From: Microvirga sp.
GTDB lineage: Bacteria > Pseudomonadota > Alphaproteobacteria > Rhizobiales > Beijerinckiaceae
Direction: 5' to 3'
DNA: 62,242 bases
Assembly (NCBI GenBank): GCA_029266525.1
Contig: JAQSWQ010000011.1
Coordinates: 1 to 62,242 of the forward strand
Shown piece after piece: positions 45,714 to 54,575 of this stretch. The notes beneath the pieces were generated by a model, which was not told where the DNA came from, did not search any database, and was given only the letters and a program-made list of their open reading frames with translations. The translations under genes were made by a program, and so were the position numbers. Every line of letters begins with the position of its first letter. The first letter of the stretch is position 1.

Positions 45714-47969
45714 TTGAACGAGCCTGACCAGCGTAGCATCGAACCTGCCCGCGCCGTCGAGGCGAAGCCCGGCGGGCCCGGCTGGATCGGAACGCTTACC
45801 GTCATCGTTGCGCTTTGGTCGGCGCTGGCGACCTTCCTCATCCTCGCCGGCGCGACGCCGATCATCCCAACGCACCAGGTGGTGCTAACGGTGCTCGGCC
45901 TGAACTGCCTCCTCGTCTTGTGCCTGATCGTCATTGTCGCGTGGGAGACCAGGAGCCTCGTTCGCGCGCGGCTCGCCGGCCAGGCCGGGGCACGGCTGCA
46001 CGGCCGCGTGGTCGGCCTGTTCAGCCTCGTGGCGACGCTGCCGGCGATCCTCGTCGCCGTGGTTGCTTCGGTGACGCTCGAGCGCGGGCTGCAACCCTGG
46101 TTCTCCGACCAGATGCGGGCCGTGATCTTCAAATCCGTCGAAGTCGCCGACGCCTACGCGACCGCCCAATGCGAAAGCCTCGGGCGCGAGATTCGCATCC
46201 TGTCGGACGACCTCGCACGTGCCCGGCCGGTCTTCGATGTCGACCGGCGCTGGTTCGACACCTTTTTCACGGCTCGCGCAACGGCGCTCGGCATGCCGAT
46301 CGCCCGCATCGTCAAATCCGACAACGAAGTCGTGGCTCGTGCCAATATCGACGTCCTGAAGGACCCGCCGAAGCTGTCGAAGGAAGCCTTCGACGACGCC
46401 GCAAGCTCGAGCGACCCGATTTGTGTGCTGCCGCGCGAGGGGCGCGTGTTCGGGGCAGTCGCGAAGCTTCAGCAGTATGACGACGGCTACCTCTTCGTCG
46501 CCCGTGAGGTGAGCCCGCTCGCGATCGAGTTCCCGGCCGTCGCGCGGACCGCCGCGGCCGACTTCCTCGCCATGGACAGCAGGCGTAAGGGCGTGCAGAT
46601 CGCCTTCGCTTCGATGTTCGTGCTGATTGCCCTGCTCGTGCTGTTCTCGGCGATCTGGTTCGGTCTGAGTTTCGCGAACCGCTTGGTCGGCCCGATCCGG
46701 CGCCTGATCCACGCGACGGACCAGGTTGCATCGGGCAATTTCTACGCCCAGGTGCCGATCCGGAAGACCGAAGGCGACCTCGCCCATCTCGGCGAGACCT
46801 TCAACAAGATGACCTCCGAGCTGCGGCGCCAGCATGACGGCTTGACCGCCGCGAGCGACCTCATGGACCGTCGCCGGCGCTTCACCGAAGCGGTCCTCTC
46901 CGGCGTCTCGGCCGCCGTCATCGGGGTCGACGGGCGCGGGCTCATCACCATCGTCAATCCGTCCGCCGAAACGCTTCTAGGGGCCGGACGCGACAGCCTC
47001 GTAGGCGGGCCGATCGCGGGGGCGCTTCCTGAGATCGCTCCGCTGTTCGAGGAGATGCGGCAGACGCGCCAGCGCCTGATGCAGCAGCAGGTCCAGCTCG
47101 TCCGCAATCACCGGGAACGCAGCATCAATGTCCGGATCGCGAGCGAGCAGGCGCGCTCCGAGGACAAGGGCTTTGTCGTCACGCTCGACGATATCACCGA
47201 TCTCGTGACCGCCCAGCGCACCTCGGCCTGGGCCGACGTCGCCCGCCGCATCGCACACGAGATCAAGAACCCGCTGACCCCGATCCAACTCTCTGCCGAG
47301 CGCATCCGGCGAAAATACGGGAAGGTCATCACGACCGATCGGGAGGTTTTCGACCAGTGCACAAGCACGATCGTGCGCCAAGTCGACGACATCAAGCGCA
47401 TGGTCGACGAGTTCTCCTCCTTCGCGCGCATGCCGAAGCCGAAGATGGACCGGGAGGATCTCGTCGAGACGGTCCGCCACGGGCTCGTGACGATGCGTAT
47501 CGCTCACCCCGAAATCAACTTCGTCGAGGAGTGCCCGCCGGGGCCGATCTTCGCTGAATTTGACCGCCGACTTCTCTCACAATCGGTAATCAACATTGTG
47601 AAGAACGCCGTGGAAGCCATTGCCGCCGTTCCTGAAGAGGAGCGCGGCGACAGCGTGATCCGGGTGGCGGTGCGGCAGGAGGACGACCGGATCTTCATCG
47701 AGGTCGCCGACACTGGCAAGGGGTTCCCGGAGGAGGGCCGCCAGCGCCTCCTTGAACCCTATATGACGACGCGGGAAGGTGGCACGGGCCTGGGCTTGGC
47801 GATCGTCGCCAAGATTCTCGAAGAGCACGGCGGCGGGATCGAGCTCCAGGACAATCCGGCCGGCCGGGGCGGGCTCGTGCGGATGTGGATTGCAGCGAAC
47901 AAATCTGACGAGGCAGCCGAGCCGGCCGAGTTGGCGGCCGCCGGCGAACGACGTAGGGCGGGCGCATGA
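45714..47969 (+). CDS. ntrY: Nitrogen/redox sensor histidine kinase NtrY
   Basis: This 751 aa kinase has a membrane-bound N-terminal sensor with about four helices (first two near residues 28-80) and a long periplasmic loop. A HAMP domain (FANRLVGPIRRLIHATDQVA), a PAS domain (ERRFTEAVLSG region, VIGVDGRGLITIVNPSAETL) and a kinase core follow, with the H box ARRIAHEIKNPLTPIQLSAER, the N box INIVKNAVEAI and the G boxes VADTGKGFPEEG and GTGLGLAIV. It phosphorylates NtrX. The start is uncertain: TTG at 45714 is used, GTG at 45639 would add 25 residues but falls in the inverted repeat. Its stop overlaps ntrX (ATGA). Confidence 0.94.
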   Translation: MNEPDQRSIEPARAVEAKPGGPGWIGTLTVIVALWSALATFLILAGATPIIPTHQVVLTVLGLNCLLVLCLIVIVAWETRSLVRARLAGQAGARLHGRVVGLFSLVATLPAILVAVVASVTLERGLQPWFSDQMRAVIFKSVEVADAYATAQCESLGREIRILSDDLARARPVFDVDRRWFDTFFTARATALGMPIARIVKSDNEVVARANIDVLKDPPKLSKEAFDDAASSSDPICVLPREGRVFGAVAKLQQYDDGYLFVAREVSPLAIEFPAVARTAAADFLAMDSRRKGVQIAFASMFVLIALLVLFSAIWFGLSFANRLVGPIRRLIHATDQVASGNFYAQVPIRKTEGDLAHLGETFNKMTSELRRQHDGLTAASDLMDRRRRFTEAVLSGVSAAVIGVDGRGLITIVNPSAETLLGAGRDSLVGGPIAGALPEIAPLFEEMRQTRQRLMQQQVQLVRNHRERSINVRIASEQARSEDKGFVVTLDDITDLVTAQRTSAWADVARRIAHEIKNPLTPIQLSAERIRRKYGKVITTDREVFDQCTSTIVRQVDDIKRMVDEFSSFARMPKPKMDREDLVETVRHGLVTMRIAHPEINFVEECPPGPIFAEFDRRLLSQSVINIVKNAVEAIAAVPEEERGDSVIRVAVRQEDDRIFIEVADTGKGFPEEGRQRLLEPYMTTREGGTGLGLAIVAKILEEHGGGIELQDNPAGRGGLVRMWIAANKSDEAAEPAELAAAGERRRAGA

Positions 47970-49336
47970 GCTCCGACATTCTGATTGTCGACGACGAGGC
48001 GGACATCCGCGAACTCGTCTCCGGAATCCTCGAGGACGAGGGCCACCGCGCGAGAACCGCCGGCAGCTCCGACGAGGCGCTTGCGGCGATCGAGGCACGG
48101 CGGCCGCACCTGGTCTTCCTCGACATCTGGCTCCAGGGGAGCCGGCTCGACGGGCTGCAGGTGCTCGACATCGTCAAGCAGCAACACCCGGAGCTGCCGG
48201 TGGTGATGATCTCGGGCCACGGAAACATCGAGACCGCAGTCTCGGCCATCAAGACCGGGGCCTACGACTTCATCGAGAAGCCCTTCAAGGCCGACCGCCT
48301 CGTGCTCGTCGCCGAACGCGCTCTCGAGGCGTCGCGCCTCAAGCGCGAGGTCAAGGATCTGCGGGCGCGCTCCGTCCAGGCGAGCCGGATCGTCGGGCAT
48401 TCGCCCGCGGCAAATCATCTGCGGCAGACGATCGAGCGGGTCGCGCCGACCAACGCCCGCATCCTCGTCACCGGCTCGCCAGGGTCGGGCAAGGAGCTCA
48501 CCGCGCGCACCGTCCATGCGCTCTCGGCGAGGGCGAGCGGGCCCTTCGTCGTCATCAATGCGGCGACCATCACGCCCGAGAACATGGAGGCGGAGCTCTT
48601 CGGCATCGAAAGCGGGGAGGGGAACGCCCGCCGTGTCGGGGCGCTCGAGGAGGCGCATGGCGGCAGCCTCTACATCGACGAGATCGCCGACATGCCGCGG
48701 GAGACGCAGAACCGTATCCTGCGCGTCCTCGTCGACCAGAACTTCCAGCGGGTCGGCGGCACGACGCGTGTCCATGTCGACGTCCGCATCATCTCCTCCT
48801 CATCGCGCGATCTCGGCGCCGAGATCGCCGAGGGCCGGTTCCGGGAGGATCTGTTCCATCGCCTCAGCGTCGTGCCGATCCGGGTGCCGGCGCTCTCGGA
48901 GCGGCGGGAGGACGTGCCCGAGCTCATCGTTTTCTTCATGGACCAGATCTCGGCCGCGACTGGCCTCCCGAAGCGCCGTATCGCCGAGGACGCAATGGCC
49001 GTCCTCCAGTCGCATGACTGGCCCGGCAACGTGCGGCAGCTCAGAAACAACGTCGAAAGGCTGATGATCCTGACCACGGGCGATCCGGACACCGCGGTCA
49101 CGACCGACATGCTGCCCTCGGAGGTCGGCGCGCTCGTGCCGACGACGCCAAACGGCGCAGGGGGCGAGAAGCTGATGTCCATGCCGTTGCGCGACGCCCG
49201 CGAGATCTTCGAGCGCGAGTACCTCGTCGCTCAGATCGCGCGTTTCTCAGGCAACATCTCGCGTACGGCGGAGTTCATCGGCATGGAGCGCTCCGCCCTC
49301 CACCGTAAGCTCAAATCGCTCGGGATCGGGGCGTAA
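47966..49336 (+). CDS. ntrX: Response regulator NtrX
   Basis: This 456 aa protein has a receiver domain (ILIVDDEADIRELVSGIL; Asp in HLVFLDIWLQGSRLDG; Lys in YDFIEKPFK), an AAA+ domain (Walker A VTGSPGSGKELTART, Walker B GGSLYIDEIADMP) and a Fis-type HTH (FSGNISRTAEFIGMERSALHRKLKSLGI). Between ELFG and GALEEA, where sigma-54 activators carry GAFTGA, it has IESGEGNARRV. It therefore lacks the sigma-54 contact loop and probably acts without sigma-54, as reported for other alphaproteobacterial NtrX proteins. It is co-translated with ntrY and lies 188 bp before hfq. Confidence 0.95.
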   Translation: MSSDILIVDDEADIRELVSGILEDEGHRARTAGSSDEALAAIEARRPHLVFLDIWLQGSRLDGLQVLDIVKQQHPELPVVMISGHGNIETAVSAIKTGAYDFIEKPFKADRLVLVAERALEASRLKREVKDLRARSVQASRIVGHSPAANHLRQTIERVAPTNARILVTGSPGSGKELTARTVHALSARASGPFVVINAATITPENMEAELFGIESGEGNARRVGALEEAHGGSLYIDEIADMPRETQNRILRVLVDQNFQRVGGTTRVHVDVRIISSSSRDLGAEIAEGRFREDLFHRLSVVPIRVPALSERREDVPELIVFFMDQISAATGLPKRRIAEDAMAVLQSHDWPGNVRQLRNNVERLMILTTGDPDTAVTTDMLPSEVGALVPTTPNGAGGEKLMSMPLRDAREIFEREYLVAQIARFSGNISRTAEFIGMERSALHRKLKSLGIGA

Positions 49337-49524
49337 ACCCGAAAAGCGCACCTATCTGCTTCAGAAAACGGCAGCCTCGGCGGCGGGTGCCCCTTGCGTA
49401 AGCTAAGACTTCGCCGTGTAATGACACGCTGGTTCAGCGCCGCGCCCCCCGGGTTGCGGACGATACCTGGGGCACGGCCCGTCCGCCCAACGAACCGGCG
49501 GCGGCGGGCTGGCGAGGCAAACTT

Positions 49525-49779
49525 ATGGCGGGCGAACGGGCTCAAAACCTGCAGGACACTTTTCTCAATTATGTCCGGAAGAACAAGGTTCCGCTGACGA
49601 TCTTCTTGGTGAACGGGGTCAAGCTCCAGGGAGTCGTCACCTGGTTCGACAATTTCTGCGTCCTGCTGCGCAGGGACGGGCATTCGCAGCTCGTCTACAA
49701 ACACGCGATATCGACCATTATGCCCGGACACCCGGTGCAGCTGTTCGAGCAGCCGGACGAGATCGCCGAAAAGGCGTGA
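49525..49779 (+). CDS. hfq: RNA chaperone Hfq
   Basis: This 84 aa protein is the Sm-like hexameric RNA chaperone that pairs small RNAs with mRNAs. [20 protein letters not shown] is the N-terminal helix and Sm1 start, and [14 protein letters not shown] is the Sm2 motif with the KH pair of the proximal face. [13 protein letters not shown] contains the distal-face residues. The stop is one base before the hflX GTG. The 188 bp leader upstream is a likely site of hfq's own promoter. Confidence 0.98.
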   Translation: MAGERAQNLQDTFLNYVRKNKVPLTIFLVNGVKLQGVVTWFDNFCVLLRRDGHSQLVYKHAISTIMPGHPVQLFEQPDEIAEKA

Positions 49780-49780
49780 G

Positions 49781-51202
49781 GTGACGCAGCCTCGCACGCC
49801 GGGGGAAGAGCGCCTCCAGCGGCTCGCCGAGCCCGAGAAGGATGTCGCGGCCGGAACGCGGACGCTCGTGGTCGGCGCTTATCTCTCACGCCGCAGCCGC
49901 TCCGGGCGCGCGGGCGGCCCCGCGGCCAGGGAGGCAGCGCCGCGCAACCCGCGATCCTTCGAGGCCCGCCTCGACGAAGCGGTCGGGCTTGCCGCCGCGA
50001 TCGATCTCCAGGTGGTCGAGAGCCGGATTGTCACGCTCGCCTCGCCGACGCCGGCGACCTTCCTGGGCAAGGGCAAGGTCGAGGAGCTAGCCGGAATTGT
50101 CCGCGCGCTCGATATCGGGCTCGTCATGCTGGATTCGGCGCTGTCGCCGATCCAGCAGCGTAATCTCGAGAAGGCCTGGGGCGTCAAGGTCATCGATCGA
50201 ACGGGCCTGATCCTCGAGATTTTCGGCCGGCGTGCGCGCACGCGCGAGGGCGCGCTCCAGGTCGAGCTCGCGCATCTGAGCTATCAGAAGAGCCGACTGG
50301 TCCGTTCCTGGACCCATCTCGAGCGCCAACGCGGCGGCTTCGGCTTTCTCGGCGGTCCCGGCGAGACGCAGATCGAAGCCGACCGCCGGCTGATCCAGGA
50401 GCGGATGACCCGAATCGAGCGCGATCTCGAGACCGTCACTCGCACCCGCGGCCTCCACCGCAAGAGCCGCCGCCGGGTGCCGTACCCGATCGTCGCGCTC
50501 GTCGGCTACACCAACGCCGGCAAGTCGACGCTATTCAACCGCATGACACAGGCCGAGGTCTTCGCCGAGAATCTCCTCTTCGCTACGCTCGACCCGACCT
50601 CCCGCGCCATCAAGCTGCCGCACGGCGAGAACGCCATCCTCTCCGACACGGTCGGCTTCATCTCCGACCTGCCGACGACCCTCATCCTGGCCTTCCGTGC
50701 GACGCTCGAGGACGTGATCGAGGCGGACGTCTTGCTGCATGTCCGAGACGTCGCCCATGGCGAGAGCGAAGCGCAGGCCGGAGACGTGGCGCAGGTCCTG
50801 CGCGAGATCGGCATCGACGCTTCGGGCGAACGCCGCGTCATCGAGGTCTGGAACAAAGCGGATCTCCTTTCGCCGGACGAGCGCGAACGGTTGGCGGCGC
50901 TGACCGCGCGCGAGCGCGGCGGCGTGCAGCCGGTGCTCGTTTCGGCGCTGACCGGGGAGGGGATCGACGCCCTGCTTGCTGTGATCGAGCGGCATCTTTC
51001 GGCGGGCAGGCCATCCTATATCGTCACCCTCGATGCCTCGGACGGGGCTGGTCTCAACTGGCTCTATGAGCAGGCGGAAATCCTCGAGCGGCGAACCGAT
51101 CCAGAGGGGCGCACGATCGCTTCCGTGCGGATAGCGCCGGATAAGGAGCCGCGGCTGCTGCAGCGTTTCCCCGCCGCGCGCCGGGCGCCGTGGCGCCCTT
51201 AA
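49781..51202 (+). CDS. hflX: Ribosome-associated GTPase HflX
   Basis: This 473 aa GTPase splits stalled or heat-damaged ribosomes. The N-terminal domain has [19 protein letters not shown] and [20 protein letters not shown], and the linker has [20 protein letters not shown]. The G domain shows G1 [16 protein letters not shown]3 [15 protein letters not shown] and G4 [12 protein letters not shown] start immediately follows hfq, so the two are coupled. Its last 4 bases overlap the end of the convergent mazG gene. Confidence 0.97.
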   Translation: MTQPRTPGEERLQRLAEPEKDVAAGTRTLVVGAYLSRRSRSGRAGGPAAREAAPRNPRSFEARLDEAVGLAAAIDLQVVESRIVTLASPTPATFLGKGKVEELAGIVRALDIGLVMLDSALSPIQQRNLEKAWGVKVIDRTGLILEIFGRRARTREGALQVELAHLSYQKSRLVRSWTHLERQRGGFGFLGGPGETQIEADRRLIQERMTRIERDLETVTRTRGLHRKSRRRVPYPIVALVGYTNAGKSTLFNRMTQAEVFAENLLFATLDPTSRAIKLPHGENAILSDTVGFISDLPTTLILAFRATLEDVIEADVLLHVRDVAHGESEAQAGDVAQVLREIGIDASGERRVIEVWNKADLLSPDERERLAALTARERGGVQPVLVSALTGEGIDALLAVIERHLSAGRPSYIVTLDASDGAGLNWLYEQAEILERRTDPEGRTIASVRIAPDKEPRLLQRFPAARRAPWRP

Positions 51203-52020
51203 GCCGAGCGCCGCTCTGCCGTCTTCGCTTGCGCCCAGAGCTCTTCCATGTCGTCGACCGAGGCGTCCGCAGCCGTGCGGCCGCTCGCCGCGAGCGCCTG
51301 CTCGATCGCCCGGAAGCGCCGCTCGAACTTGGCATTGGCGCCGCGCAAGGCGCTTTCGGCATCGATCCCCGCATGGCGGGCAAGATTGGCGACTGCGAAC
51401 AGGAGGTCGCCGATCTCCTCCTCGATCTCGCCTCGCGAGCCGCCGTCCAAGGCTCCTCGGATTTCACCGACTTCCTCTTCGATCTTCCTCACCACCTGAG
51501 CGGGGTCGGCCCAGTCGAAGCCGACCTTTGCGGCTTTCCGAGCGAGCTTATCGGCCCGGGCGAGGGCGGGGAGCCCGGCCATGATCCCGTCGAGAAGCCC
51601 GGCCTCCGACCGCTCGTCCCCGCGCTCGCGGCGGCGCTCCGCCTTCTCGGCCTGCTTGATCTCGCCCCAGAGCACCTTCACCGCCTCCGGCGAGAGGTCC
51701 CGCGCCTCTCCGAACACATGCGGATGGCGACGGAGAAGCTTCGCCGTGATGCTCTCGACCACGTCGCCGAAATCAAACGCGCTGATTTCTTCGGCCATGC
51801 GGGCGTGGAATACGACCTGCAGCAGAAGGTCGCCAAGCTCGTCCTTGAGGTCGAGGAGATCGCCGCGTGTGATCGCATCGGCGACTTCGTAAGCTTCTTC
51901 GATGGTATAAGGAGCAATGGTCGCAAAGTCCTGCTCCAGGTCCCACGGACATCCGGTGCCCGGCGTGCGTAGCGCCGCCATAATCTCGAGGAGACGCTCA
52001 ATGTCTCGAGACGGGCGCAT
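51199..52020 (-). CDS. mazG: Nucleoside triphosphate pyrophosphohydrolase MazG
   Basis: This 273 aa house-cleaning NTP pyrophosphatase has two MazG domains. The first holds PGTGCPWDLEQDFATIAPYT, EEAYEVADAI and LKDELGDLLLQVVFH; the second holds VRKIEEEVGEIRGALDGG and EEIGDLLFAVANLARHAG. The paired ExxE(12-28)ExxD metal motifs are therefore intact. It hydrolyses non-canonical NTPs in the cytoplasm. An AT-rich palindromic region lies directly upstream. Confidence 0.96.
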   Translation of the reverse strand: MRPSRDIERLLEIMAALRTPGTGCPWDLEQDFATIAPYTIEEAYEVADAITRGDLLDLKDELGDLLLQVVFHARMAEEISAFDFGDVVESITAKLLRRHPHVFGEARDLSPEAVKVLWGEIKQAEKAERRRERGDERSEAGLLDGIMAGLPALARADKLARKAAKVGFDWADPAQVVRKIEEEVGEIRGALDGGSRGEIEEEIGDLLFAVANLARHAGIDAESALRGANAKFERRFRAIEQALAASGRTAADASVDDMEELWAQAKTAERRSA

Positions 52021-52086
52021 TCGGATTCTCGTCTGTGCTGCTGCCGGACCGGAGCGTTAGACCGGCGGGGGTGTTTAAGCCAACCG

Positions 52087-52126
52087 GAAATTTTAGCGCA
52101 TAAGATATATTATGGAATGTAAAATC
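52087..52126. promoter_or_regulatory. AT-rich palindromic island upstream of mazG
   Basis: In a GC-rich neighbourhood these 40 bases are about 70 percent A+T. CATAAGATATATTATG (52099-52114) is a near-perfect 16 bp palindrome, flanked by ATTTTA and TAAAAT as an outer inverted pair. The setting, within the 147 bp between mazG and the PhnP-like gene, suits a regulator-binding site or promoter for mazG. No known operator is claimed. Confidence 0.55.
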
Positions 52127-52167
52127 TCGGATAGGCTGAACGGCTGTGAGACGAATCCATCGGCGCC

Positions 52168-53001
52168 TCAAAGCCTTGGCTTGGAGTCTTGCGGCGATCG
52201 CGCGCATGCTATCTCGAGCCGCATTCCGTCGTAGGCCGGCACCACGCCGGCCGGCGCTTCGTTGGAAAGACGTGCGTAATCCACATCGGTGTGGAGGTTC
52301 GTCAGCACGGCGCGGCGCGGCTTCACGCGCTCGATCAAGGCGAGCGCCTCGGAAACGGAATAATGGGTCGGGTGCGGCGTGTAGCGGAGCGCGTCGAGGA
52401 TCAACACGTCGAGGTCCTCGAGCACCGGAAGGCTCTCGTCCGGCATGGCGCTCACGTCGCTCGCATAGGCGAGGTCGCCGAACCGGAACCCCAAGGCACG
52501 CCCGTTGCCGTGCACCATGTCGAACGGCAAGCCGGCGATGGCGCCGCCGGGTCCGGCGATCGTCACGGGCTGGCCGACTTCGATACGGTGCTCGTCGACG
52601 ATCGGCGGGTATTCGCTCCCAGGCGGCGTCTTGAAGCAGTAGCCGAAGCGCTCGTGCAGCACGCGGCTCGTCGCGGCGTCGGCATGGACCGGAATGCGCC
52701 TGCGCATATGGATGACCAGCGGGCGCAGGTCGTCGATGCCGTGGGTATGGTCGGCGTGATCGTGGGTGAACAGGACCGCGTCGAGGCGCGTCACCCCGGC
52801 GTCGAGCAGTTGCTCGCGCAGATCCGGCGACGTATCGACAAGAACCGAGGTCGTGCCCTCCGGGCCCGCACGCTCGACGAGGATCGAGCAGCGCCGGCGA
52901 CGGTTCTTCGGATTGAAAGGATCGCAGGCGCCCCACCCGGAGCCGACGCGCGGCACGCCGCCGGATGAGCCGCAGCCGAGGATCGTGACGGAAAGCGTCA
53001 T
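52168..53001 (-). CDS. MBL-fold phosphodiesterase-like hydrolase (PhnP-like)
   Basis: This 277 aa metallo-beta-lactamase-fold enzyme begins LSVTILGCGSSGGVPRVG and has the metal motif FTHDHADHTHGIDDLR, with further ligands in FDMVHGNGR, LAYASDVSAMP and LTNLHTDVDY. It resembles the PhnP-like phosphodiesterases that usually follow tatD in alphaproteobacteria. It starts inside the tatD stop codon (ATGA overlap). The substrate is not certain. Confidence 0.88.
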   Translation of the reverse strand: MTLSVTILGCGSSGGVPRVGSGWGACDPFNPKNRRRRCSILVERAGPEGTTSVLVDTSPDLREQLLDAGVTRLDAVLFTHDHADHTHGIDDLRPLVIHMRRRIPVHADAATSRVLHERFGYCFKTPPGSEYPPIVDEHRIEVGQPVTIAGPGGAIAGLPFDMVHGNGRALGFRFGDLAYASDVSAMPDESLPVLEDLDVLILDALRYTPHPTHYSVSEALALIERVKPRRAVLTNLHTDVDYARLSNEAPAGVVPAYDGMRLEIACARSPQDSKPRL

Positions 53002-53807
53002 GCCTGGGCGAGCTCGGCAGCGATGCGGTCGGCGGCGGCGGCCTTGGCGAAGAGCCGATAGAAATTCGCTGTCGTGAGTGCCGCAAGCTCCTCCGCCGCG
53101 AGACCCACGGTCGTGGACAGAACGCGAGCCGTATGAGCCACATAGGCCGGCTCGTTGGGGCGGCCTCGATGCGGATCCGGCGTGAGATAGGGGGCGTCCG
53201 TCTCGACGAGCAGTCGCTCCGGCGGGATTTTTCTTGCGATCGCCCGCAGCTCCTCGGAGCGCTTGAAGGTCAAGATGCCGGAGAAAGAGACGTAGAACCC
53301 GAGCTCGACACCCACCTCGGCAAGGCGCGAACCGGAGGAGAAGCAGTGCAGGACGGCGGCGAACGCGCCCTGCCCCGCCTCCTCGCTCAGGATCGCGATC
53401 ATGTCCTCGTCGGCGTCGCGGGCATGGATGACGAGCGGCAGCCCGCTTGCGCGCGCGGCCGCGATGTGCGTGCGGAAGACGCGCCGCTGCACGTCCCGCG
53501 GGCTGTTGTCGTAGAAGTAGTCGAGCCCGGACTCGCCGATGCCGATGCACCGAGGATGGCGCGACAGCGCGGCGATGTCGGATGCAGGAACGCCCGGCTC
53601 CTCGGCTGCATGGTGCGGATGCGTGCCGATCGTGAAGAACAGCTCCCCATGCGCCTCGGTGAGCTCTCGGTAGCGCTCGAAGCGTGCGACATGGGTCGAG
53701 ATCGTGACCATGCGGCCGACGCCAGCCGCCCTCGCCCGCGCGAGCACTTCCGGCAGGCGATCCGCCAGCTGCGGGAAGTCGAGATGACAGTGGCTGTCGA
53801 CGAGCAT
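52998..53807 (-). CDS. tatD: TatD family deoxyribonuclease
   Basis: This 269 aa TIM-barrel metal-dependent nuclease has the signatures VDSHCHLDFP, GESGLDYFYD, LVIHARDADEDM, VLHCFSSGS and LLVETDAPYLTPDPHRG, with the metal-binding His and Asp all present. TatD enzymes degrade DNA during repair and quality control in the cytoplasm. In relatives it follows metG directly; here two extra genes come between. It overlaps the PhnP-like gene by 4 bp. Confidence 0.96.
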   Translation of the reverse strand: MLVDSHCHLDFPQLADRLPEVLARARAAGVGRMVTISTHVARFERYRELTEAHGELFFTIGTHPHHAAEEPGVPASDIAALSRHPRCIGIGESGLDYFYDNSPRDVQRRVFRTHIAAARASGLPLVIHARDADEDMIAILSEEAGQGAFAAVLHCFSSGSRLAEVGVELGFYVSFSGILTFKRSEELRAIARKIPPERLLVETDAPYLTPDPHRGRPNEPAYVAHTARVLSTTVGLAAEELAALTTANFYRLFAKAAAADRIAAELAQA

Positions 53808-53834
53808 GAGAGGGGGACTAGGTGAGGCGCGCCC

Positions 53835-54575
53835 TTAAAGCTTATCGAGCCGCCCGCCGTCTACCCTGAGCGCGGTGCCGGTAATGAAGGCCGCATCGTC
53901 CGAGGCGAGGAAGGCGACCGCCGCCGCGACGTCCTCTGGCTTGCCCACGTCCTTCGGGTCGATCTTCTCAGCACCGGACTTGATGTTGGGGTTGTCCCAG
54001 AGCATGCCGGTGTCGATCGCGCCAGGCAGGACGACGTTGCAGCGGATGCCCTTCTCGCGCCCCTCGATTGACGCCGAGCGCGTCAACGACAAGGTCGCGG
54101 CCTTGGCGGCGGCATAGGGCGCGACGAGCGGCGAGGTCACGAGTGCGTGGATGCTCGCCACGTTCACGATCGCGCCACCGCGTCTCATGTGCAGGAAGGC
54201 CTGCTTGGTGAAATGCACCGAGCCCATGAGGTCGACGCCGAGCACCCGCTCCCAGTCGGCCGGCGTGTACTCCTCGAGCTTCTTGAACAGCATCATGCCG
54301 GCATTGTTCACGGCGATATCAAACTGACCGAAGCGCTCGAGCGTGCGCTCAACGACCGCAACGACTGCCTCCTCCCGGCTTACGTCGCATTCGAGGCCGA
54401 GCACCTCGACCTTGTCCTCGCGCCGCACGCGCTCGGCCGCCGCCTCGATCCGCTCCTTGTTCTGGCTGGCGATTACAATCTTTGCACCCTCGGCCGCGAG
54501 CCGCCGCGCGCTTGCGAGCCCGATGCCGCTCGAGCCGCCCGTGACGACCGCGACCTTGCCCTCGAGACGCTTCAC
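53835..54575 (-). CDS. Short-chain dehydrogenase/reductase
   Basis: This 246 aa classical SDR has the nucleotide motif VTGGSSGIGLASA, DIAVNNAGMMLF, the catalytic Ser in NVASIHALV, YAAAKAATL (YxxxK) and a C-terminal FITGTALRVDGGRLDKL. It oxidises or reduces an unknown alcohol with NAD(P). Its start overlaps the stop of the glycoside hydrolase gene by 4 bp (ATGA), so the two are coupled and likely act on the same sugar or glycoside. Confidence 0.93.
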   Translation of the reverse strand: MKRLEGKVAVVTGGSSGIGLASARRLAAEGAKIVIASQNKERIEAAAERVRREDKVEVLGLECDVSREEAVVAVVERTLERFGQFDIAVNNAGMMLFKKLEEYTPADWERVLGVDLMGSVHFTKQAFLHMRRGGAIVNVASIHALVTSPLVAPYAAAKAATLSLTRSASIEGREKGIRCNVVLPGAIDTGMLWDNPNIKSGAEKIDPKDVGKPEDVAAAVAFLASDDAAFITGTALRVDGGRLDKL

